From Chitinophaga fulva (GTDB taxonomy: Bacteria; Bacteroidota; Bacteroidia; Chitinophagales; Chitinophagaceae): DNA of 64,000 bases. A program made the translations under genes and the position numbers. Numbering within the stretch: the stretch's first letter is position 1; each line of letters opens with the position of its first letter. This document shows, one piece after another, positions 33,975-42,292 of this stretch. The notes beneath the pieces are model-generated. The model worked only from the letters and a program-made list of their open reading frames with translations. It ran no database searches and was not told where the DNA came from. The stretch is taken from NCBI RefSeq assembly GCF_012927205.1, contig NZ_JABBGC010000003.1, positions 496,001-560,000 of the forward strand, in the 5' to 3' direction.

Positions 33975-35231
33975 ATGTTTTCAGATCACCGTCAACGTCT
34001 GATCCGCCAACTACCCGCCGGTGCTGCCGCTCTCCTTACCGCCAATGATGTTATGCCTACCAATGCCGACGGGACCATGCCCTACTATCCTAATGTGAAC
34101 GTGTATTACCTGACGGGCCTCCCCGAGGAAGACGCCATGCTCGCCCTCTTTCCCGGACACCCCGACCCTGCTATGCGCGAAATACTGTTCATCAAACGGG
34201 TAGATCAACTGTTCGTCAAATGGCTGGGCAGAAGAGCGGACAAAACTACCGCTTCAGCAATTTCCGGTATCCGCACTGTTTTCTATACCGACGAATTCTG
34301 GGCTGTCATGAAAAAAGTACTGCCGCTATGCAGCAGTATCTATCTGCATACCAATGAACACGCCCGCTCAGAAAACGAAACACAGACAAGAGAAGACCGG
34401 TTGCGGTTCACCTGCAAACAACTCTATCCCCTGCATCGTTATGAACGCCTCTACCCTATCCTGGCAAGGCAACGCAACGCCAAAACACCGGATGAAATAG
34501 CGCTCATACGCAAAGCCAGCGAGATCACTGAAAAAGGCTTCCGCCGCGTGTTACAGACCATCCGCCCCGGACAGACCGGTATGCAGGTGGCAGCAGAAAT
34601 GATCCACGAATACATGCAGCATGGCGCCACCTGGGCTTATGAGCCCATTGTGGCCTTCGGCGCAGACAGCACCATCCTGCACCTTCGTGCGAACGAAAGC
34701 ATCGGTAAAGACGGAGACATCGTACTGATAGATGCCGCCGCCCAATACCGGTACTATAACACCGACCTTACCCGCACCTTTCCGGTGAACGGCCGTTTTA
34801 CCCCTCGCCAGAAAGCGTACTACAATGCAGTATTACGGGTACATAAACAGGTGGCGCAAGCGGTAAAGGCGGGCATCCTCATAAAAGACCTCTGGAAAAT
34901 CTCCAACAACCTCCTGCTCGAAGAACTGGTAGGACTGGGGCTCTGCACTACCGCAGATATTCAGACACATGGTGCGCAGTATTACCTGAACAAACACTGC
35001 TACCATAACGTGTCTCACTTCCTTGGACTGGACATACACGACACCGGTTATTATGATGAGCCCATGCCCGCAGGCGCTGTGATCACCAATGAACCAGGTA
35101 TTTACAGTGAAGAAGAAGGTATCGGGGTGAGAATAGAAAACGACCTGCTGGTCACAGAAAATGGATTTGAAGACCTGATGAAGACGATACCAAAAGAAGC
35201 AGAAGAAATCGAGGAGCTAATGAACAATTAG
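33975..35231 (+). CDS. Xaa-Pro aminopeptidase (aminopeptidase P family)
   Basis: 418 residues with the two-domain pita-bread plan. The N-terminal creatinase-like domain (ALLTANDVMPTNADGTMPYYPN, YYLTGLPEEDAMLALFPG) is complete. The catalytic half, from about residue 175, holds the two-metal site: LIDAAAQYRYYNTDLTRTFPV (two Asp), SHFLGLDIHDTG (His), TNEPGIY (Glu) and GVRIENDLLVT (Glu). The enzyme removes N-terminal residues preceding proline, usually with Mn2+, in the cytoplasm; no signal peptide is present. It ends against octad element C. The length is slightly shorter than E. coli PepP, but nothing essential is missing. Confidence 0.92.
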   Translation: MFSDHRQRLIRQLPAGAAALLTANDVMPTNADGTMPYYPNVNVYYLTGLPEEDAMLALFPGHPDPAMREILFIKRVDQLFVKWLGRRADKTTASAISGIRTVFYTDEFWAVMKKVLPLCSSIYLHTNEHARSENETQTREDRLRFTCKQLYPLHRYERLYPILARQRNAKTPDEIALIRKASEITEKGFRRVLQTIRPGQTGMQVAAEMIHEYMQHGATWAYEPIVAFGADSTILHLRANESIGKDGDIVLIDAAAQYRYYNTDLTRTFPVNGRFTPRQKAYYNAVLRVHKQVAQAVKAGILIKDLWKISNNLLLEELVGLGLCTTADIQTHGAQYYLNKHCYHNVSHFLGLDIHDTGYYDEPMPAGAVITNEPGIYSEEEGIGVRIENDLLVTENGFEDLMKTIPKEAEEIEELMNN

Positions 35232-35233
35232 TC

Positions 35234-35325
35234 ATTTGTTTATTTTGATATTTAGTTATTTATGAGTTCCCGCTACATCAGCAGCCCATAAATAACTAAA
35301 TATCAAAATGACTAAATATCAAAAT
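35234..35325. repeat. AAATNNNN octad element, copy C
   Basis: Left arm: ATTT begins at 35234, 35242, 35250 and 35258. Right arm: AAAT ends at 35293, 35301, 35309, 35317 and 35325. All steps are exactly 8 nt. Arms 35242-35264 and 35287-35309 are perfectly complementary (23 bp). It lies between convergent genes and touches the stop codon of the minus-strand one. Confidence 0.8.
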
Positions 35326-37259
35326 TATTTCAGGGAGTTGATCCACAGCGCGATCTTAGTCGCATCCGCCTGTGGCACCTGCGGGAACGGAGGCATCGGT
35401 GTAGCATAGCCCGGCCAGTTTTCCGGCTTCGGATTTTTAATCAGCGCCAGAATTTTGGCAACAGAATAATTTCGTTTAGCTACTTCCTTAAAGCCTGGTC
35501 CTACCTGTTTCTTTTCTGCATTGTGGCAGGAAGAGCAGGTATATTTATTCAGCAGCGGCTGTATCTGTGCTAAAGTAGGCGCTTTAGCCGGTTCGGCTTT
35601 CGCGGCGGCAGCAGTTTTAGCTGGTACCTTTGGTTCAGCTACCGGTGCTTTTGCAGTGCTCTTTGTACTTACCTCAGACATCGTCAGAGAGGCGCCTTCA
35701 GGAATATTGTTCAACGTATAATAGGCATCCGGATGTACCAGCGAGTAGGAGCCTTCCTGAGAACGGATACCTGCCAGCGATACTTTATGGATGTAGTAAC
35801 GGCGTAATCCGTTGACGATAATACGTGCGCTCATGCCGTCGGCAGCCACTTTCACACCTTTAACAGTCAGGTTCTCCGTGTTCACGGTTGGACTGCCATA
35901 CACCGGATGATACTTGTAGATAAAGCTCTCCACGTGATAAGATGCCAAGTCTTCCGCATACTTTTTGTCTATCGGCTGTGTGAAAGTAATTTCAAAGCCA
36001 TCCGGTCTTGCGCTCACGGTCCTCATTTCAAAAGGCACGCGGTTGTTCCATACCAGGCGTTGCAGGCCCTGATTGGCATCGCCGGCAGAGCCCCATCCAC
36101 GGTTGGTTTCACCCACAAAGAGCGAACCGTCTTTCGCCCATGCCAGGCGCAGTACGCCTGACTGGAAACCACTTCTGAAATCCCAGGCAGCACCCTGATA
36201 TTCACCGTTTACTTTTTCGAGATAAACACGCATGATTTTGCTCTGTCCCTGATCGCCTACCAGCACTTGTTTGGCAAAGGGACCAAACACGCCTTCAGGG
36301 ATCGTTACCACCTGGGAGTTAGAAATACCCAGCACGCCATGTGGCAGCCATACTGCGGGCAGCTGTACTTCCGGGAAATATTGTTTCATATCGAAGAGCG
36401 TCACGAACTTTTCATTCTCCACGTTTTCCGGTTTGATCGCGCGGTTATTGGCATCTCTGCGGAAGCGGGGATCTACTTTGCCGTACAGCTGTTCGGTGGT
36501 CAGTTTTACCGGCGAGTTAGGCAGGTTGGTCCAGCGAAGGCCGGCAGGATGCCCCACGAAACTGCCTTTTTTTACGTGTACCAGTGCGCCGGAGCCCATC
36601 CAGTCACCCTGGTTTTCGGTATAGAACAGTTCCCCATCGATGATGCCGAGGCCGCAGGGAGAACGGAAGCCGGTTGCCCAGGGTTCCATTTTTCCGTCCG
36701 CGCTGATGTGCATCATCCAGCCACGCCAGGGAACGCGGCTTTCACCGCGCCACCATTCTTCGTTGCCGAAAGCTACGTTGCCGGATACGAAGAAAGAGCC
36801 GTCCGGCGCTATCACCGGGCCGAAGCTGTATTCATGATAGTGACCGGATAACGGCCAGGAATATACGGTTTCAAAGCGGTCGATTTTACCGTCCATATTG
36901 GTATCCGTCAGTTTGGTCAGTTCACCGCGTTGTGCGCAGTAAAGGGAGCCGTCTTTCCAGACGAGGCCCAGTACTTCATGAAGGCCCGAAGCCACTTTAC
37001 GGAAATAAGGCTGGCGGCTGGTGGGGTTTTCCACGATGAAGATGTCACCGCGACGGGTAGCGATGCCCAGGTCACCGTTGGGCAGCGTACACAAACCACC
37101 TACTTCCAGCAGGGTACCTTCCGGTGAACTGATACGGGCAATGCGGAAGAAGTCCTCTTCTTTGGGCGACTCCTGTGCCAGTACCGGTTGAATAGCAGTC
37201 GTCATCATCAACATACCAGCTGCTATCCCGGTAGTTAATCTTTTATAATTCAGTTTCAT
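35325..37259 (-). CDS. Secreted beta-propeller protein with C-terminal cytochrome c domain
   Basis: 644 residues. The signal peptide is GIAAGMLMMTTAIQPVLAQ. Residues about 35-430 form a six-bladed-type propeller of the soluble glucose/sorbosone dehydrogenase-like class (GGLCTLPNGDLGIATRRGDIFIV, FGPVIAPDGSFFVSGNV, GFRSPCGLGIIDGELFYTENQGDW). A linker with beta and Ala/Pro/Lys-rich parts follows (to about 555). A mono-haem cytochrome c ends it: CSSCH, then TPMPPFP with the distal methionine. It is 22 bp downstream of the DUF1080/PA14 gene. Such proteins pass electrons from a sugar or alcohol to the respiratory chain; whether the propeller is catalytic cannot be told. Confidence 0.87.
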   Translation of the reverse strand: MKLNYKRLTTGIAAGMLMMTTAIQPVLAQESPKEEDFFRIARISSPEGTLLEVGGLCTLPNGDLGIATRRGDIFIVENPTSRQPYFRKVASGLHEVLGLVWKDGSLYCAQRGELTKLTDTNMDGKIDRFETVYSWPLSGHYHEYSFGPVIAPDGSFFVSGNVAFGNEEWWRGESRVPWRGWMMHISADGKMEPWATGFRSPCGLGIIDGELFYTENQGDWMGSGALVHVKKGSFVGHPAGLRWTNLPNSPVKLTTEQLYGKVDPRFRRDANNRAIKPENVENEKFVTLFDMKQYFPEVQLPAVWLPHGVLGISNSQVVTIPEGVFGPFAKQVLVGDQGQSKIMRVYLEKVNGEYQGAAWDFRSGFQSGVLRLAWAKDGSLFVGETNRGWGSAGDANQGLQRLVWNNRVPFEMRTVSARPDGFEITFTQPIDKKYAEDLASYHVESFIYKYHPVYGSPTVNTENLTVKGVKVAADGMSARIIVNGLRRYYIHKVSLAGIRSQEGSYSLVHPDAYYTLNNIPEGASLTMSEVSTKSTAKAPVAEPKVPAKTAAAAKAEPAKAPTLAQIQPLLNKYTCSSCHNAEKKQVGPGFKEVAKRNYSVAKILALIKNPKPENWPGYATPMPPFPQVPQADATKIALWINSLK

Positions 37260-37281
37260 AATTTCTTGTGCATGTTTCTGC

Positions 37282-39141
37282 TTAGAAGATAATGGCGTAA
37301 CCGATGGCGGTTTTTACCGGTACGATCAGTTCCATTTTTCCCTGTTGACGGCGGATAACGGGTTTCACACTGTTGTTGTCCATTTTCACATACCAGGCTT
37401 TGTCCCCTATCATAAAAGTGCCATCTGCCAATTGGGAGATACTATCGGCTACGGCTATACGAGCATAGAGACCGTCCTGCGTGCCTGCTACCAGCAGGCT
37501 GCGGTGCAGCCCCGTATTGCCGGGTAATACGCGGAAGGTGTCGCTTACTGCGGCGCCATAGATATCGAACCGGAAGGAAGGCAATCCTTCAGGATCGAGG
37601 TCGTATCCTTTAGGGCGGTAGGCGGTGCCGGTAGTATCCTCAGGCCATTCCGCTTCTGCAGAAGTGAGGCGGGCCAGCGACATCGCCGGTTTGTTGTCCA
37701 GTATACGCACCATGCCCATAGGACGGGAGGAGCCGTCACCACGGTCGTGCCACATAGGGGTGGTGTTCAGGAATTCACCACGCCATGCCTGTACCAGTGC
37801 TGCATGGTCCATATCGTAGGTGTAGTGCACTTTCGCGGGGCTGCCTACAGAAACGGCATGTACCACACGGGGACCGCCTTTCAGGTCCATGAAGCTGCGC
37901 AGCACCGTGTTCTCCGTAGCCGTCACCAGGATGGGATCTGTAGGATCATCTGCCGGTACGTTGAGGTCACTAAGCACGAATTCACGGACAGCCGCAGAAC
38001 GGATGCTGAGCGTCAGCGATGGTTTAGCCCAGTCCACGTTTTTGCCATATAGTATTTCTACCGGATAGCTGCCGGGTTGCAGGGTAATGCCACCTTTAGC
38101 GTCACGATTACGGGAGCCATTGAGCACCTGGTCATTGATTTTGAGCTGGCCACCCCCACCGGAGGTATGCAGATTAAGATCGTAGGTATCCGCAGCTTTT
38201 ATGTCCAGCGTGCCGGTATAGCGTACCAGGAACCCGTTGTCTGGCAGACCAGAAAGATTGGAAGTCAGTTGCGCCGCTTCACCGGTTGCAATTGGCTTGA
38301 TCGTTTTAAAATCCGGTGGCTGCTGGAAGGAGCCTTTATAGATGGCATAACGTACCGCTTTCAGTTCCGGTCTGGGCGCGTTATAGGATTGCATTTTAAT
38401 ATTGCGGAAAGCCACGGTGCCGTGGTCTCCCTGGATACGCAGCGGGCCTTCCGCCACTTCGTTGTTTTCCATGCTACCACGGGTGGGGCCGGAAAGGACT
38501 ACGTTTTCCTGGATGGTAACACCGTTGAGCTCAATCTTAAGGATGACAGCATTGGCAATTTTATTGCCGGCAGCATCGAAGCGGGGAGCCTGAAAGGCGA
38601 TTTTCATGTGCTGCCACAGGCCGGGTGCGAGGCTGGCGTTCTGGCGGGGTGCGTGGCCGTCGTAGCCCTGCTGCCCTTCCGGACGGCTGTTGTCCCAGCG
38701 TTCATAGATACCACCGTTGTCTGACGAGCGTGGCGCGAGGGCCCCCCAGCTGTCGAGCAGCTGAATTTCGTATCTGCCTTGCAGATAGATGCCCGAATTG
38801 GATTTGGCGGATACCAGGTAATCCAGTTCAAGGTCCAGGTCCCCATGTTGCCAGTTGGAGTACAGGTCCTGACCGTGTTTTCCTTTTTCTGGCAGGTTCA
38901 CCAGGATACCGGTGCCGCTGGTGGTGGTCAGGGTGTTTTCCTTTTGCAGGTCGGCATTCACGTCGCCGGCTATACGCCAGTTAGCAGCCGGCTGCTTAAA
39001 GCCTGACAGGTCGGTCAGGGGAATAGTCTGCTGGGCCATCAACTGCTGACTGCAGCCAACGCCCATCATGAAGACCAAAGCCTTACCGGGACTGATGCCC
39101 AGTTGTTTCAACTTTGGACGGAACTCATACCATTTGAGCAT
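37282..39141 (-). CDS. Secreted DUF1080 protein with PA14-like domain
   Basis: About 619 residues from the ATG at 39141 (MLKWYEFRPKLKQLGISPGK); a TTG at 39183 gives a longer but less likely start. The export signal is LGISPGKALVFMMGVGC, possibly a poor lipobox at the cysteine. A DUF1080 domain covers about 40-260 (SNSGIYLQGRYEIQLLDSWG, RNASLAPGLWQHMKIAFQAPRFD, AFRNIKMQSY), and a PA14-like carbohydrate-binding domain about 270-400 (VRYTGTLDIKAADTYDLNLH, then GQLKINDQVL). The remaining 220 residues are unassigned beta sequence. With the cytochrome-propeller gene it forms a two-gene operon; a 3-keto-glycoside hydrolase or lyase role is inferred. Confidence 0.85.
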   Translation of the reverse strand: MLKWYEFRPKLKQLGISPGKALVFMMGVGCSQQLMAQQTIPLTDLSGFKQPAANWRIAGDVNADLQKENTLTTTSGTGILVNLPEKGKHGQDLYSNWQHGDLDLELDYLVSAKSNSGIYLQGRYEIQLLDSWGALAPRSSDNGGIYERWDNSRPEGQQGYDGHAPRQNASLAPGLWQHMKIAFQAPRFDAAGNKIANAVILKIELNGVTIQENVVLSGPTRGSMENNEVAEGPLRIQGDHGTVAFRNIKMQSYNAPRPELKAVRYAIYKGSFQQPPDFKTIKPIATGEAAQLTSNLSGLPDNGFLVRYTGTLDIKAADTYDLNLHTSGGGGQLKINDQVLNGSRNRDAKGGITLQPGSYPVEILYGKNVDWAKPSLTLSIRSAAVREFVLSDLNVPADDPTDPILVTATENTVLRSFMDLKGGPRVVHAVSVGSPAKVHYTYDMDHAALVQAWRGEFLNTTPMWHDRGDGSSRPMGMVRILDNKPAMSLARLTSAEAEWPEDTTGTAYRPKGYDLDPEGLPSFRFDIYGAAVSDTFRVLPGNTGLHRSLLVAGTQDGLYARIAVADSISQLADGTFMIGDKAWYVKMDNNSVKPVIRRQQGKMELIVPVKTAIGYAIIF

Positions 39142-40077
39142 AGATCTGTTTTGTTTTTTTGTTTTGCTAAACCCTTTTAGCAATATGCATCCAATGAAAA
39201 TAATAGCCAGACGGTGATTTTAAAAAGATAGGAAGGGGCCTTATTACAGACTGACCAAAGTGTATATACCTAACGTGGAAAATATATACAACGCGCGCGC
39301 AAACCGGGTCCCTGCATAGCGCAGGAATGGCATTTAATAGCATCCTTCTTGTATCTGGTTTCCAAAATAGTAACAAAATGTAGATTTTTATTTGCAAAAT
39401 CGATATAGCACATTAAAAATTACACCAACGGTAAATGTGGGGAGGTATGTGGTGGGAAAAAGCAACAACAGGAAGGAAGCAAGTAAGACACCAGGTCAGG
39501 CAGATGCCTGCAATGGAAAAGCACCTTCCCGCTATTGCCGGACAAGAACAGTAGGGTTTTCCGAAGATTTGCCTCGGCAACAGTCATTCCCCGCAGTGTA
39601 ATCCTTGATGAGAACGGGAAAGTAATCTGGGCATCTGTCGGGTATAGCCGGGAGGAATTTGAAGAAATGGTTTTACTGCTATATAAGAAGCTGCCGCCAA
39701 GGAAAGTCCTGCATCCTGAACATCATGTAATAGCCCTGAAAAAATAATATATATCATGACTTAGACGACCCGGTTGAAAGCCAGCCCGTTCGAGCCTATG
39801 AACATTGTATCTCACTAATATAACTGTTACCCTTAGAATACGCAGAGATCCAATCCTTCTACGTTTATGCGGGTAAGTTAGGATGCTTACCTGGAAGTAT
39901 GAACAAACAATAATTTATCCGGACAATCATAAAAAGATGCCTATCTTCGACAGGCAGTCATGGAATGCTTACTGTAGTACTGACCCTCCATCAGGATACA
40001 ATTCTCTCCTACGACAATTTTGACCGGTACTTCATCTCTTTTTACATCATCATTTGTTCACCTAAAACCACTATTCT
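39142..40077. other. Long intergenic region with a gene remnant
   Basis: Over 900 bp with lower coding character than the surroundings. It contains the redoxin-like remnant at 39487-39747 and small hairpins (for example tgcct / aggca near 39938-39958). Nothing else is recognisable. Confidence 0.6.
39487..39747 (+). pseudogene. C-terminal remnant of a TlpA/AhpC-like redoxin
   Basis: An 86-codon open stretch without a proper start. It reads TFPLLPDKNSRVFRRFASATVIPRSVILDENGKVIWASVGYSREEFEEMVLLL in pieces that match the second half of thioredoxin-fold peroxiredoxin/TlpA proteins, especially the cis-proline segment VIPRSVILDENGK. The N-terminal WCxxC half is missing, and a stop codon lies directly upstream in frame. 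A broken or horizontally arrived tail of a redoxin gene is the simplest reading. Confidence 0.5.
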
Positions 40078-40410
40078 ATGGGAATTATTGCTTTTTATGC
40101 TGGGCTCAACGGCACAGACAACATTGTTCAAACTGTGGAAGACATACCAGACCAGAATTTCGCACCTGCCAATAACGGTATCGTCAAATCGGTAAAATTG
40201 TGCGGGGTACGTGCCGGTTGCGTTATAAAGGCCCTCGATTCCCCTGGGGGTGATATGCATGACGGCTTCTGTATAATACAGGTAAAAAGAACGCATTCCG
40301 AATACACCGTGGATACTTTTGAAAGGTCGTATGAGGATGAGTATGTAGTAGTGACTTTTGTTCGCAGTACGCAACAGGGCAGTCAGATACACCGGATTAA
40401 AATTGATTGA
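40078..40410 (+). CDS. Small cytoplasmic protein, possibly beta/gamma-crystallin-like
   Basis: 110 residues with no signal peptide. The sequence alternates short strands with Gly/Asp turns (MGIIAFYAGLNGTDNIVQTV, then NNGIVKSVKLCGVRAGCVIKA, LDSPGGDMHDGFCIIQVKR). The order of an aromatic-containing first strand, a serine-rich NxxxVKSVxL word, a GCxI strand and a DSPxG turn weakly recalls single beta/gamma-crystallin domains, a calcium-binding fold found in many bacteria. This resemblance is by eye and may be wrong. Three cysteines are present. The gene is alone, follows a long non-coding stretch and ends in a hairpin shared with the HAD gene. Confidence 0.6.
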   Translation: MGIIAFYAGLNGTDNIVQTVEDIPDQNFAPANNGIVKSVKLCGVRAGCVIKALDSPGGDMHDGFCIIQVKRTHSEYTVDTFERSYEDEYVVVTFVRSTQQGSQIHRIKID

Positions 40411-40435
40411 GGATAAACCCGTGTGTAGATAAATG

Positions 40436-40472
40436 ACCAAGGGGCTGACACAAAACTGATCAGCCTCTTGGT
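40436..40472. terminator. Bidirectional terminator
   Basis: 13-bp stem with G-T pairs (accaaggggctga with tcagcctcttggt) between the convergent small-protein and HAD genes. Confidence 0.7.
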
Positions 40473-40496
40473 ACCATAATTTCACATCCTAATGGC

Positions 40497-41117
40497 TTAC
40501 AGCCGCAGCCCGAATTTCTCCAGCGCCGCCACGGTGGTATCGTATGCCTGGTGGCAGATACCATTGATACCCAGCCCATTGGCCACGTCCACAAACATGG
40601 AGCGGTCTTCGAGGTACACCACTTCTTCTGCCGCCACCTGCGCAATATCCAACGCAATACGGTAAATGTCCGCATCCGGCTTACGGAAATGCACAAAGCA
40701 GGAGGAAATATAAAAGTCCACAAATTTGGAGATGCCGAAATAATGAATACGATGCGCATTGAGCTCCCGTCCTTCGTTATTGACGATGGCTATCTTCAGC
40801 TTATATTTCTCTTTAAGCCGCGTTACCAGCTCAATCATCTCCGGATAAGGGGCTGATTGGGCAAACATAAAATCGCGGAATTCCTGCCGGGTGAAAGACC
40901 GGTCTTCATAAAACACCACCCTGTTGAGATATTCATCGAGGGTCAGTTTACCCACTTCGTAGGTGTCGAAAGTAAGGTGATGCCGCTCTTCTGTTTCCGC
41001 TGCATCCAGTTGAAAAGTTTCCACCGCCAGCTTGCGTGCTTTGCGGTCCCACCCGTTGGTCAGCAGTACGCCGCCAATATCGAGGAATAATGTAGTGATC
41101 GGTGATTGGTTCTCCAT
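40497..41117 (-). CDS. HAD-superfamily hydrolase (IA subfamily, YihX-like)
   Basis: 206 residues. Motif I is FLDIGGVLL, with the nucleophile aspartate and Gly in place of the usual second Asp, as in YihX-type phosphatases (DxGxVL). A four-helix cap follows. Motif II is IAIVNNEGR (Asn/Ser-type), motif III lysine is in FRKPDADIYRIAL, and motif IV is VVYLEDRSMFVDVANGLG. The protein is cytoplasmic and probably dephosphorylates a small sugar phosphate or nucleotide; some IA members are dehalogenases, but this set of motifs favours a phosphatase. It is divergent from the GNAT gene, with 60 bp between starts. Confidence 0.87.
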   Translation of the reverse strand: MENQSPITTLFLDIGGVLLTNGWDRKARKLAVETFQLDAAETEERHHLTFDTYEVGKLTLDEYLNRVVFYEDRSFTRQEFRDFMFAQSAPYPEMIELVTRLKEKYKLKIAIVNNEGRELNAHRIHYFGISKFVDFYISSCFVHFRKPDADIYRIALDIAQVAAEEVVYLEDRSMFVDVANGLGINGICHQAYDTTVAALEKFGLRL

Positions 41118-41177
41118 CGGAATCGAGTAAATTTGTAAGGCTAATATAAGCTATCCCGTTTAAACCCATTCCAGATA

Positions 41178-41648
41178 ATGAATATAAGGAAAGCCGATGT
41201 CAGCGATATGTTAGCCCTGCGGGACCTCTACCAGGGCGCTATCCGTGCGGTCAACAGCAAAGATTACGACCCTGAACAAGTGGCAGCCTGGGCCGGCCGC
41301 GGCGATCGTCTTTCCTCCCTGGAGAAACGTATCAACACCCAATATTTTTATGTGGCAGAAACACCCGAAAAAATTATCACCGGTTTTGCTTCACTTGAAG
41401 ATGACGGAGAATTTGACATGATGTTTGTGCACAAGGATTTTCAGCGGCAGGGAGTAGCGACCTTACTGGCAGAACAGATTATCCATAAAGCGCAGGAGTT
41501 GAAGCTGCCCTCACTGACGGCTTATGTGAGTATTACAGCAAAACCTTTTTTTGAAAGAATGGGGTTTAGCGTGGTGCAGGCGCAAACGGTAGATATCGAC
41601 GGGGTAACCCTCAACAACTACGAAATGATAAAAAATTTGGTTATTTAA
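41178..41648 (+). CDS. GNAT-family N-acetyltransferase
   Basis: 156 residues. The fold is complete: MNIRKADVSDMLALRDLYQGAI at the N-terminus, then the central strand and acetyl-CoA loop FDMMFVHKDFQRQGVATLLAEQI, where QRQGVA is the Q/RxxGxG/A pyrophosphate-binding motif, and the C-terminal AKPFFERMGFSVVQAQTV. It resembles YafP-type and other small-molecule acetyltransferases; the substrate is unknown. The last codons, read as NLVI and stop, come from the left arm of octad element D, so the native C-terminus may once have been different. Confidence 0.87.
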   Translation: MNIRKADVSDMLALRDLYQGAIRAVNSKDYDPEQVAAWAGRGDRLSSLEKRINTQYFYVAETPEKIITGFASLEDDGEFDMMFVHKDFQRQGVATLLAEQIIHKAQELKLPSLTAYVSITAKPFFERMGFSVVQAQTVDIDGVTLNNYEMIKNLVI

Positions 41649-41692
41649 AATAGAGGGAAGATGATACTTCCTTCGTTTTTAAATAACCAAAT
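41635..41692. repeat. AAATNNNN octad element, copy D
   Basis: Smallest copy. Arms 41635-41650 and 41677-41692 are perfectly complementary (16 bp), with an inner ggaag / cttcc stem. ATTT begins at 41635 and 41643; AAAT ends at 41684 and 41692. The left arm encodes the last codons and stop of the GNAT gene. Confidence 0.7.
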
Positions 41693-41706
41693 CGTTTCCT
41701 GGCAAG

Positions 41707-42225
41707 TTATTTTTTGTCTTTCACTTCCTGTATATATCCGTTAAAAGTGATCGGCTGGCGGTTGTTGCTGGTCACCTGTACGGTAGCATAACCACTGCTG
41801 GTAATGGTAACGTTTATATTCTGTATATCCTTGTCACTTGGTTTGATGTTGACATCCCAACCATCCTTTTTGCGGGGATTGGAGGAATATTGGAAGTCTT
41901 TGGTCTTAAAATCCAGTGGTGACTTAGTGGAGCCATACGGTGCGGAATAAGCCCTGCCAAAATAAGGCAGATAACTGACGATCGAATCCGGGGTAACGAC
42001 CAGGTTAAAATCCGGTGTGATCTGTCTTACGCGGCCACTCATGGGAGATACGCTTTGCGGGATGAACATGTAGGTTTTGCTGTCTACCATCGCCTTTACA
42101 GCGGCTTCTTTGGCAGCTTCTCTTGCGGCTTTTTTCTCGGCTTTTGTTTGGGCGTATCCACCGGTAAAGAGGAAGAAGGATAGAGAGAGGAAGAACAATG
42201 CTTTTGCTGCAAATGAACTTTTCAT
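41707..42225 (-). CDS. Secreted DUF4251 protein
   Basis: 172 residues. The signal peptide is AKALFFLSLSFFLFTGGYAQ. A lysine/alanine-rich helical linker (KAEKKAAREAAKEAAVKAMV) leads into the DUF4251 domain (YMFIPQSVSPMSGRVRQI, then SYLPYFGRAYSAPYG, VNIKPSDKDIQNINVTI and TVQVTSNNRQPITFNGYI). DUF4251 proteins are widespread, exported and functionally uncharacterised in Bacteroidota. The gene is monocistronic, convergent with GNAT and divergent from the ABC exporter. Confidence 0.88.
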   Translation of the reverse strand: MKSSFAAKALFFLSLSFFLFTGGYAQTKAEKKAAREAAKEAAVKAMVDSKTYMFIPQSVSPMSGRVRQITPDFNLVVTPDSIVSYLPYFGRAYSAPYGSTKSPLDFKTKDFQYSSNPRKKDGWDVNIKPSDKDIQNINVTITSSGYATVQVTSNNRQPITFNGYIQEVKDKK

Positions 42226-42292
42226 AATATAAAGATTTACATACTATAAGATACGAATATCGTACCAGATCATAAACTATAAACCCGGAACC

